The notes beneath the pieces were generated by a model that was not told the origin of the DNA, ran no database searches, and saw only the letters and a program-made list of their open reading frames with translations. From NCBI RefSeq assembly GCF_000090795.2, contig NW_003546483.1, positions 4,079-68,078 of the forward strand: 64,000 nucleotides of DNA, read 5' to 3'. How positions within the stretch are numbered: the stretch's first letter is position 1; every line of letters begins with the position of its first letter. The DNA is from Amphimedon queenslandica (Eukaryota; Porifera; Demospongiae; Haplosclerida; Niphatidae). The translations under genes were made by a program, and so were the position numbers. Below are positions 37,833-49,725 of the stretch, piece by piece.

Positions 37833-39112
37833 ATGGCGGATGCTACACCCTCTTCTACTGGAGATTTCTCTTTTCCTCCTTGCTTTCTGACGCCCACGAA
37901 AGCTCTAGTGATACTAACTGGTCTAGACACACGAAATAACGCGGTCCACAGTGCCATATGGCATTTATTCACTTCAGGAAGGTCGGGGGAAGCCCTCAAA
38001 CCTGTCATCTATAAGGCAGTGACTGCTGATCACATTTACCCCAGGGACCATTCTGTGAGACTTGAAATTATATAATGGGAGGGTACTGTACAAGGCAATT
38101 AATTAGCGAAAGTAATATTTGGCGAATTGTCTCTGGAAAGTACATGTACATGTTGTTGGGATTGGTCATTTTGTGCAGTAAAATTGCAGTTTTTATATTA
38201 ACCATTTCTTCATGGAACCACCAATTGCTTCTTGCCAATACATTATCTTGTACAATAATTCAATTAACTATATTGTATGAATATGTCTGCTATTTTAAGT
38301 CCTGTGGGTTCCGCTTGGGTATTCTAATTTAGTGATACTCATTATAATTATGTTTATTAGTTGCAGCAATCAAGTGATCATGAAAGTAATAGCGGTAGTG
38401 CTCCTCCTTCTCCAGCCCCGCCCCCTTCCCCTCCCCCTGGTGGGATACTCCCATGTGACTGGATAGAGAAGCATAGTCTTGAGATACCCTCTGTGGTCGT
38501 GTTCTTCTTTGATTTGGATTGGAATCACCCGCAGTGGGCGGAGAAAGTGACCGAATGTGCGTCAAAAGTCCAAGTCATCAAGTAATCATGAGAAAGAGGA
38601 GAGAGAGAGGAGAGAGAGAGAGGAGGGGGAAGAAGAGAGAGAGGGGGGAAGGGAAGAAAGGAGAGAGGGAGAGTGCTAGAGAGAAGGAGAGAGAAAGGAA
38701 AGGGAATAAGTACATGTAGCTGACACTAATAAGTACACCTGTACATCTACATGTATACATGTACATGTATGAATAATCGATGGCATATTTATCATAATGT
38801 ACATGTATTTATTTAGGAGTTCACTGGATTTCTTATCAACAGAGTTCTGTGTTGCACTAATACAATCAGTGAGACCACTGCCAAGTGGTAAGAAGATGAA
38901 GAAATAATGGATTGTATTAATTCTTGTTGTTTTGTCTTAAAGGTTCTGACCCAGCAATATCTGAGCAAGCAACAGAAATATGTCAAGCCTTGGGTCTTCA
39001 GAATACTAACTTGTTTGTGATGCCTTACGTTGATAGACCTGAAGGATATGTAACTAGGTACATCTTCATCTCCTCGTCATTCTTTCTCCCTTTCTTTTCT
39101 CTTTTTCTCCTC

Positions 39113-39183
<71 letters not shown>

Positions 39184-39192
39184 TTTTCTCTC

Positions 39193-39223
<31 letters not shown>

Positions 39224-42200
39224 CTCTCTCTCTTTTTCTCTCTCTCTCTCTTTCTCTCTCTCCTCTCTCCTATAGTCTTATCTCTCTTTTCATTATTTGC
39301 TTCATTGTTCATTTCCAGTTTTTTTTGATAATTTTAGCACCATCAGTATCAGCCATTGTTTGTTTCTAGTCACCTACCCTTTACCAATAATTTTAGACCA
39401 CACCTCTCTTTCTCCCCTAGATTGGAAGCTTCATTTTACGAGTTTGCTCTACGATACTATGGCAACTACATCAAGAAGATGCGTGTTTCCAAGGTAACAA
39501 AACTACATACTACTATAATAATTATTATTACTATTATTTATTATTATCATTATTTATTTATTTTTAATAGGATTTACAGGTAGTTAGCCACACCCAGCAG
39601 CAGTTGGTATCAATTGGGAAGCAGTTTAAGATAGCATACCTCACTGAGATGAAACAAGAACATAAAGAAGCCTTGAGGTATGTCAGGGAACATATTCACC
39701 AAATTTAATTGCCTCAAAAAATTTCCTGCTATACGATATTCATTCACACCTGGACTTACATTGTATGCCATTATTGGGCTGTACTAGGCTAGCTTACATT
39801 TTTATTATGATGCTTAGAAAGTTTAATTTGATTCCTATGATTAATTTTTGAGTTACATGTGCACATACTTCCATTCCTATACTTCCATTCCTATACTTCC
39901 ATTCCCATGCAGGCTCTACTCCAGTTGCTACAAGTACCTCATTGAGTGCATGACACTGAGTGAGGACAGGATCATGGAATTCAAAGTAGTGGCTGGTTTA
40001 CTAAACTACAAGGTTAATGATTAAAGCTGTATAGAAGTATTGAAAATTATTGCTTCCCAACCTGTAATGCATTGATAATGATATGTCACCTCTGATTGTT
40101 AAGAAATGATATACTGTAAATAAGGAAATTTATGCAATAGAAATTTTTTTGTGTTGAAAAATTGTACTGTGATTTTATTTGTCTCGTTCTCTTCCTCCAG
40201 ATTTGTTATCTTATGTTTGATTACGATGACCCGAGGCAAGCTCTGGCTCAATTTCAGAATCACCTTGATCATTTCAAATCAGAGAATGGACTTGAATCAC
40301 TTGTGTTCCAGCATAAAGAGTGGATAGGCAATCAGTGAGACAGAGAGAGAGAGAGAGAAAAAAGATAGAGGAGGGTACATGTACATGTACTGTGTATAGA
40401 ATATTAGTCAATATAGTCACAATTCTATGATAGTAGTAGGACCTGAAATTAGTACAGTACTGTAATACATACTATGTGGTAATTATTATTGATTATTATT
40501 ATTATCAAGGTTTTCTGCTTTTGCGGATTTATTTGCTGAAGCAGTTCGTAAGCAGCTCAGGCCAACACAAGTAAGTACTGCATGGTCACCAACCTTTTTG
40601 TTTTAGTATAAAATCATGTATATCATTTACAGTATTGTAGAGGGTGTTTATTTAATTTAAATCATATTGTTTTCTTATTATTCCAGACGGCACATCCAGG
40701 TATCTATTACTATGAAGCCATACAGTGTCTCTTTGAAAGACGAAAGCTTCAAAAACTTTATAAGGTATATGTGCATCATGTACACTCTTTTTCAAGCCAC
40801 ACCCTCTAGACTTCATACAACTTGTTGCCTAAGCCTCTCCCTCCATTGACCAGTGTTGAGTACATCGGACAAAGACCATGGAGACTGGGACTTAGTGGTA
40901 AGGGGCGTGGCATATAAGGGGTGTGACATACATATGAAGGTGTGACATATAAGGGGTGTAACATATGAGGGGTGTGACATAAGGGGTGTGACATATGAGG
41001 GGTGTGACATATAAGGGGTGTAACATATGAGGGGTGTGACATATAAGGGGTGTGACATATAAGGGGTGTGACATACATGTATGGTTTAATTATTATAGAT
41101 AATCAACCATCAATGAGTGAACTGCGTGACAAGTCAATCACTATATTACAAGCAAGGGAGTATTCCAGGGATTTTACTGTAAGTTTGTAAATCTCAGTAT
41201 ATCTCAGTATACTTTTGTATATGTCAGTACATGTTTGTACATTCCAGTATATTTTTGTTTATTTCAGTATATTTTTGTAGTATCAGATATGCCTCCTAAT
41301 AAACAAAGCTCTGGATCATTTCAAGCAATTGCAGCATCAAACAAACAACATGATCAGTCACTTAAGTGGGTGGAGCTTATCCTTAATAACTATTAATAAC
41401 TACCCCCTCCACCCTAGCTGTCTTACTGGCTGAAGAATATCATCTATCAAAAGATTACGAGAAATCACTGATGTTAGCTCTAACTAAATAAATAAATAAT
41501 ATTATATAATTATTAATAGTTTGTTGGAGAGAATAATATATGTGTATCGCGATCACAAATGGTGGACCATCTTTTCCAGTTTATTGCAAAAGATGCTTGA
41601 GTGAGTGTTACTAAAAATAGATTTTTGACGTGTGTGTGTGTGTGTGTGTGTCTATTTTTAGATGCTTGAGTGAGTGTTACTATAAATAGATTTTTTGATG
41701 TGTGTCTATTTTTAGATGCTCGTACATGTTGGGAGATGTTAAGTGCTATGTATGTACCGCCATGGAATCAATCAGTAGATGTATCCTAACGAGTGGGCGG
41801 AGTGAGAATGAGTGGGCGGGGTGAGAATGAGTGGGTGGACTGAGATTGAGTGCGTTGGGTAAGAAGAATTTTTTTAGTTTTTTCTTAACTTCATTTGTCG
41901 TCAGTCACTCCTATTGATAAAGAAAGGAAATTGTCAATTCAAAATAACTTAAACTTAATATTAAAAGTAAAAATGGCCAACACATGCATTATGTGTGCCG
42001 TGTACATGTTGCAGTGATTTTAATTGATATTTTAACGATAGGGGCACCCCCCTAATCCTGAGCCAGGCTTAGAGGAGGTTGATAGTTCAGAGGATGTCGG
42101 TGAGATGTGGTATAGTAATCTTGCAGGTCTGGCAGCTGCTGCTGAAGAAGGCAACGAAGAAATAATACTAATGTCTTCACTGGCCGCTTGTAGTAGGTTT

Positions 42201-42262
42201 TATAATTAAATACAAAGAAGTATTTTGTAACTTTATTATTTCCTATTCATAAGTACTTATCT

Positions 42263-42300
<38 letters not shown>

Positions 42301-45300
42301 TCCCTCCCTCCCTCCCTCTAGTTGAGTGTAAGGTTGTATTCTCTGATAATTCTTATTCCAGTGATTCTGTTATTAAGCTAACAGTCTATCTCAGATCAAG
42401 TGCACCCAGTGACTTGCTAATAAATAAAATACAAGTCATTATGGAAAACCCAGTATGAATTACATTTGTATATATACATGTACGTATAGGTTATACACCG
42501 AGGTCGAGGTTTCTATGGGATTTATTTACCGAGGGACGCAGTCCCGAGGTAAATAAACCCATAGCAACCGAGACCGAGGTGTATAACAGACTTCTACCAT
42601 GCCAAATCTGTAGCTAAGAAACTGCCCATGATTAGCAAGGCTTTATAAAAGCACAAGGCCTCTTTACTTCTTTGTATCTTCTTAAAAGAAACAGGGAAAA
42701 TCTCTTCTCCACTCGCGCCATGTGTGTACANNNNNNNNNNNNNNNNNNNNNNNNNNNNNNNNNNNNNNNNNNNNNNNNNNNNNNNNNNNNNNNNNNNNNN
42801 NNNNNNNNNNNNNNNNNNNNNNNNNNNNNNNNNNNNNNNNNNNNNNNNNNNNNNNNNTTTACTGTTAAGTTTGAGAGGTTTGTTTTGTACCCTTAACTTA
42901 AAAACTAAATGGTCTATGACATCAACTATCACACCATTCTAATGCTTAGAACATACCGGAGGTCACTGGCACACTCTCAATCATATAGATTATAAATTAC
43001 AGAAAATATACAATTAAACATGTAATAATGGTGATTAATGATTGACAGTGCTGATTAACAATGAATTCCAACTGCAAACATCATGATTGCCACAGCAGAC
43101 TACTTGGGCAAGTAGAAAGAGTGTCCCTCTACATTATTGAAGGGTTATCTGTACAAAATAAGACAATATGCAACCAAAAACTAATGAAATGTATGCCTAC
43201 CTGCTTCACTTCTCCAGCCATTTTTAATTTTACATACGATTACTTAGAGTAAATTGGCCTAAAATTAATACGGTATAGGTAACTAGCATTTCCAGCCGCG
43301 AACGGAAGTTTCCAATCCCTTTCATTTACTCTATTATCTATGGTGCTACAACTTCCAATAACCGCATGGTAGGAAAATGTAGCACTGTGTGGAATATATA
43401 GTACTGCACAGTATAATATGTATGGGCTTTCCTGTTAACCACAAGCTTTGATAGAGGCAAATAACAGCCTCGGCTATATACACTAGACATGTAACAATAA
43501 TAATAGTGATAAATGAGATCTGATCATCTTGCGCTGGCAACCTTTGCGACTTTTGAAATTTCATTTGATCTGCCCATGCACCACTACAAACCAATCAAAG
43601 CACTGTTGATTTGTAGATTATGGAAATTATTGCACTCGGGACGGTCTCGACAAAAATGTAGCACTCGGCTTCGCCTCATGCTACATTTTCCTCTCGACCG
43701 CCCCTCGTGCAATAATTTCCGTAACCTACTCTCAACAGTGCTTTAACTAATACCTAATTCAGGAAGATAATTTTTTGGGGGTAATAGGAACTTTATTATA
43801 GGACTTTGCTCCATAGCATTTCAGCAAAAAATTTAATAGTTAAAGGATTATTGCTATGTATATTAACTGTATTGTGAAAACCATACAGGTGTCAATGTGC
43901 AAATAATGAATCTCATTAGCTTAAATTAGGACAACCCACGATAGCCTTGTCATGTTATATATATGCATTTATAAAGAACTCTCCTAGGATTACTTAATGC
44001 AAACTTTCATATATTGTGAGTATCAAAAATTTTTGAATGGGCAATTCTTATTGCCCTGTGATACTACATTGCACTTTGAAAATAATAATAAAACTATCCA
44101 ATTTAGGAACATATTTTTTGGGGCATTGAAGGGCAATAGGAAATGTTTTTTATAGATTGTAGGCCTTTGCTCCATAGTACTGTATAGCAGGAAGTTTTGG
44201 AGGGAATTAAATTTGGCGAATTGATGTTCTGATAGCCATTTTCAGTCATTATGCACATGTTCAATGGCACATGGCCACAAATTTGCCAAATTAAAATCCG
44301 CCAATCACCAAATTTTACAATTTGCCAAATTTTAGCCCCTCCAAAATTTCCCATTATATGGTATTTCAGCAGAAAGTTTAACCATTGTCTAAGACTTTTA
44401 GTTAAAGGATTTTTATCATCAAAATTTGAATATTAATTCCCAGCACTTAGTGAAGCCATACAGGTGACAATGTGCAAATAATGAATCTCATTAGCTTAAA
44501 TTAGGACAACCCACGATAGCTTTGTCATGTTATATGCATTTATAAGGAGCCCTCCTAAGATTGTGTATTTGAGTTCTGTAAGTGCTAGATGCATGAAATT
44601 TTTGAATGGGCAATTCTTATTGCCCTGAGATACTACATTGTACTTTGAAATCATCTGTTTCAGCAAGATAATCTTTCTGGGCATTGATGGGCAATAGGAA
44701 ATGTTTTTCTAGAGATAGGACTTTGTTCCAAAAAAGTTTAACTGTTGTCTTCTAAGACTTGTAGCTAAAGGATTGTTATTATCCATGTTATAGATAAACT
44801 ACAGATGTTGAGGGTTACTGGATATACACTTGGATGTTAGTTGATTTAGAAGCCGAAATAGCCAGTAACACGAAATAGCTATAGTTTATCTGGTTTATAC
44901 TACAGTGTGTGGGTGTATGAAAGGCACTGTCGTCTAACTACCAGAATTGGCAGTTAGATGATGGCTTCTAACTACCCCTGCTGTGGTCTACACTATATAA
45001 ACTCGTGGTGGTGCCTTTGATACACCCACACACTGTAGTACAAATTAGAATAGCACTTAGTGAAACCATACAGGTACTAGGTGACAATGTGGAAATAATG
45101 AATCTCATTAGCATAAATTAGGACAACCCACGATAGCCTTGTCATGTTATATGCATTTATAAGGAGCCCTCTAAGGATTAGATATTTTAATGAGATACCA
45201 ATGGTGCATGGAATCGGAAGTCTAAAAATTTTTGAATGGGCAATTCTTATTGCCCTGGGATTAGTGGTGGGTAATACTGATACTGTATTTTTTGGATACT

Positions 45301-47949
45301 GCGATTTGCTACTATTCAATATAATACTAACCACACCCTTTATTTTGCGATTTTAATTTTTGCGACGGAGCAAAAATCGCAAAATTTGTAAAAAATTTTG
45401 TTGCATGAATTTCATGGTATACGGTAGTTAAAGGATTATTATTGTGGATATTAATTGTATTGTAAAACTAGGTATCGTCAGTAGAGGCAGTATTGTCTGG
45501 TGGTTTATTTAAATGTGTTTGGTCACGAGGAGTCAGTAAAGATGATCCGTCACTAGTTGATTGGAACTGGAATAGAATCAAGAACAGAAGAACAACACTG
45601 TAAGAAAACCACACCCACTGATACCAGCAAACCACACCCATTAATCATTATACAAATCACGTTATAAAAAATTAATTTTTAAATGTAATTTTTAAAATTT
45701 TTATTGAGTAGGCTCTTAATTTTTATTGCTGTTTTAATTTTTAGTGTCCTGCAACGTGAAGCAAAGTCATCTCTCTCATTTGAGAAGTGTCCCATCATAT
45801 TATTAGGAGAGTATTATCCAATAGACATTAAAATAAAGAACGAGGAGGCCAGTATCATGAAGGACATAAAGTAAGCAATCACAGAATCACTTGCATGTGT
45901 GTCACATGATTTGGAATGATTCCAAATGTGGCCAAAGACCGTGGGCTGTATATAGTACGGGGAATTTTGTCAAAAATGACAAGGAGAGAATCCTCCATTT
46001 TAATAATTTTTTCTGATACTTATACATGTTCTTATGTTGCGTAGAAAGTTTGAGCTAATTCCGATCAAAATTGAAGTTTCTACAAATTTTTTAAAGTTAC
46101 TCAGAAATTGGGCCCAAGTCCCTGTACTATATAGTACAAGTATTTTATTAAAAGTGGCTAGGAGAGGTTTATGTCACATGATCAATGATACATGTCACAT
46201 GACCTCTTATATTATCATTAATATGTCACATGATCAATGATACATGTCACATGACCTCTTATATTATCATTAATATGTCACATGATCAATGATACATGTC
46301 ACATGACCTCTTATATTATCATTAATATGTCACATGATCAATGATACATGTCACATGACCTCTTATATTATCATTAATATGTCACATGATCAATGATACA
46401 TGTCACATGACCTCTTATATTATCATTAATATGTCACATGATCAATGATACATGTCACATGACCTCTTATATTATCGTTAATATGTACATGTACGTTTAC
46501 ATATTAGGATCAGTGCTGTATTTCTACTGGACCAGCACAAATCAAAAATCAAAGAAGATGGGACTCCTCTTGTCCAGCTGTATGTCTCCCCTCCCTCTCC
46601 CTCTCTCTCCTCCTCTTCCATTCAACAAGACTCTCTCTACAGTATCCATATGCTTTGCGACACCCTTGAGCCCGATCAAGAGGTATAGTTATATTCAATT
46701 GCAATTTTTTGTGGCTTAGAATTTTTGCTAATTTTGTAAATTTTAAACGCAAGAAATAGTCTTTAAAAGATTTTACTATTTTATTAAGCTTTAAAGTATG
46801 CAAGAAAGGCGCATTTGCAAAAATATAAAAAAATTAGAAAAATAAAAATGTATATGATTTAATTTTTAAATATTTTTTTAGCTTTTGAGGACATTTTATG
46901 TGAAGTCTGTCTCAATGGGATCTCAGAGCATCAGCGTGTCCGTACGTTAATTAATGGGTGTGGCTTGGTTAATTAACCATTATTAATAGTTATCTTATAA
47001 TGTTGACACTCCAGTGAGAGATGACTGGGACCCAGTAAACTGCATGTGTTTAAAGGCAAGTGTAACAGTAACACGCTTACATGTATTTTATTTATAAATG
47101 TACATGTACATGTATTTTACATGTGACGTACATGTGCATGTATTTTATTTATAAATGTACATGCACATGTATTTTACATGTGACGTACATGTGCATGTAT
47201 TTTATTTATAAATGTACATGCACATGTATTTTACATGTGACGTACATGTGCATGTATTTTATTTATAAATGTACATGTACATGTATTTTACATGTGATGT
47301 ACATGTGCATGTATTTTATTTATTTTTACATGTGATGTGTGTGTTTGCTATTCATAGGAGGAGATGTTGATGGTTGAGACAGTTACTCCGCTAAGAGTCA
47401 ATCACAAAATAATGAACATGAAAGTATGGAGTTTTATGTATACATTAACAGTAGCGTTATTTATTATATTCTCTCCCTCTGTTTAGTTTCAGCCCACTGA
47501 TGTCGTCTTTTTTGACGAGCCATTCCTACTACAGTCCTCCATACATTCGCTGTCGCCTTGGCAACTGTTGCTAGGCGACACTAAGTATCAAATGAATAAG
47601 TCTGTCGTGACTCTTAACCAGGACGACCTTCCTGGAGTAAAGGACAGTGAGTTGTTATTATTATTACGAGTTATATCATGTACAAGGAGCTAGAATTTTC
47701 TGTGGTTTGCTAATTGCTATTACAATGACTTTTAAAGATTAATTTTTTGCAAATTTGCCACACCTTTTAATTTGATTAGGTCACTAATTTTGTGCGAAAT
47801 TTTGAAGATTAAATTTTTGTGATTTTTTTAATTTACAAAATTCGCAGAAATTTAAATTTGGGGCAACAGAAATTTTTAGCTCGTTAGTAAATGTACATGT
47901 ATGTATTGATAGGAAGCCTGTACTGAATCAAAAACTCTCTCTCTCTCTC

Positions 47950-47983
<34 letters not shown>

Positions 47984-49664
47984 CTTTTCTCTTTCTGTTC
48001 CTCAGTTATTCTATCACAGCAAGACATTGCTTCAGACATTAGATGCATCAAAGTGCTTCAGTCACTCAATTCCTCTCTCTCTCCTACTCTTTCCCCTCCG
48101 TCTGACATCCAGTTGACACTCGGCACTTACAGTTATAAGTGGAACAGGAAGAGAGAGGGAGAGAGGAAAGAGGAAGAGGAGGGGGACAGTATTGGTAGCA
48201 TAATGATGACAGGAAAGAATCATTTGCCTCAAGTTAATGTTAAGTATCTTCCCTACAACGTCACTGCAGGTATGTCATCTAGAAACGTTTGCCAAAATTA
48301 ATCGTTTAGTTTTCCGGCATGTTTTTACCATGCAATGTTTAGTAGCATCATTTTTCTGACTAACTTTAAAATCCTTAAAAGCTCAGAAATCCATTTTATA
48401 ATGTAAAGTCATTACTTCATCAAATTTACTAGCTACAGTACTGAATTAGTGACTGCATGTCTTTTGTAGTGAGAATATATTTCTTTTTTAGAGTTACCAT
48501 CATATGCCATTCAACATGAAGTCCTACTAGCAGCCTATAGTATTAACAACAGGTCTATATATGTGCATGAGTTTGAAGCCCATCTTTCTGTTAACAGCGA
48601 TTTTATAAGCTCCGGAAATAAACTGGTGAGCTTTAATAAATTAAAGAGTTTAATTACATGTACAATGTACATGTATAAATTTTGCATTAATTGGAAGTGC
48701 TTTATAAGGAAATGACAGTGTCCATCAAAAAAAAGTTCTTTAAAATGCTTAAATTTTAATTGCAACGTTTAAAAATTCTACATCATTTTTCTTCATTACC
48801 TCTCATTCCGTTTAATGCTATTTGTGTGGCTAATTATTATAGTTGAAATTTTTATGCAATATGTTTTAATTTTAAATTCAATTTTTTCATTTTTTCTAGA
48901 GCCGATTCAGGGTGCTACCACTCTCCTCTTACTCGCTCTCCTTCAATCTCTTTCCGTTGTCCTCTGGCTACCTCCAGCTCCCAAAGCTTGAGGTAACCTG
49001 CATCAGTCAGTCTAAACTGGATGAACAGGTTTTGCAAGCTACCACAGCGAGTCTGCCCACTTCAATATACGTCAAGGTAAGTAATTTATAGTGTTGTATA
49101 GTTTTATGTCATGATATTTTTGTGTTTGATGAAAGAAATTGTTTCATGAAAATATTTGTATGCTAAAACTCCAAATTTTGAAAAAATACCCTGTGCTATA
49201 GCCCATGGTTTTTTTTCCAAAAAATGGCTCCGAAATGACCCGCAATTTTTATTAAATTTTCTGATACATATTGATGTCCTTATGCTGTGTAGAAAGTTTG
49301 AGCCAATTCTGACTTCAATTTTTCAAGTTATGACCATTTTTTAAAAACTCCAAATTTTAAAAAAATACCCTGTACTATAGCCCATGGTTTTTTCCGAAAA
49401 ATGGCTCCGAAATGATGCCCAATTTTTATTACATTTTCTGATACATATTGATGTCCGTATGCTATGTAGAAAGTTTGAGCCAATTCTGGCTTCAATTTTT
49501 TGAGTTATGACCATTTTTAAAAAACTCTAAATCGTGGCAAAGTAGTTGACTATTCAGATTTTGACAGAGCGGCCTCTGATGCCCACATTGGTATTTCTTA
49601 GATTTATTCCTTTTTTAAATTTTTATTCTATTATTATTATTATCATTATCATTATTATTATCAA

Positions 49665-49725
<61 letters not shown>

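Larger units (their letters stand above)
43780..45285. repeat. ~0.6-kb tandem repeat, three copies
   Basis: AATAATGAATCTCATTAGC recurs at about 43904, 44478 and 45094 (spacing 574 and 616 bp) with flanking similarity. This includes GACAACCCACGATAGC and the hairpin GGGCAATTCTTATTGCCC at 44039, 44609 and 45238. The copies differ by later insertions. It lies in the TRAPPC11 intron. Confidence 0.75.

Noticed and set aside
39025-39312. Arg/Glu-repeat ORF on the minus strand
   Set aside because: Antisense reading of a CT microsatellite.
41765-42060. Possible fifth U12 intron in TRAPPC11 (donor GTATCCTAAC at about 41776)
   Set aside because: The donor resembles the U12 consensus, but no acceptor gives both a good branch site and the right frame; the junction is unresolved.
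47081-47335. Repetitive 84-codon ORF (YFIYKCTCTCILHVTYMCM units)
   Set aside because: It arises because a 57-bp satellite is a multiple of three; it lies in a TRAPPC11 intron.
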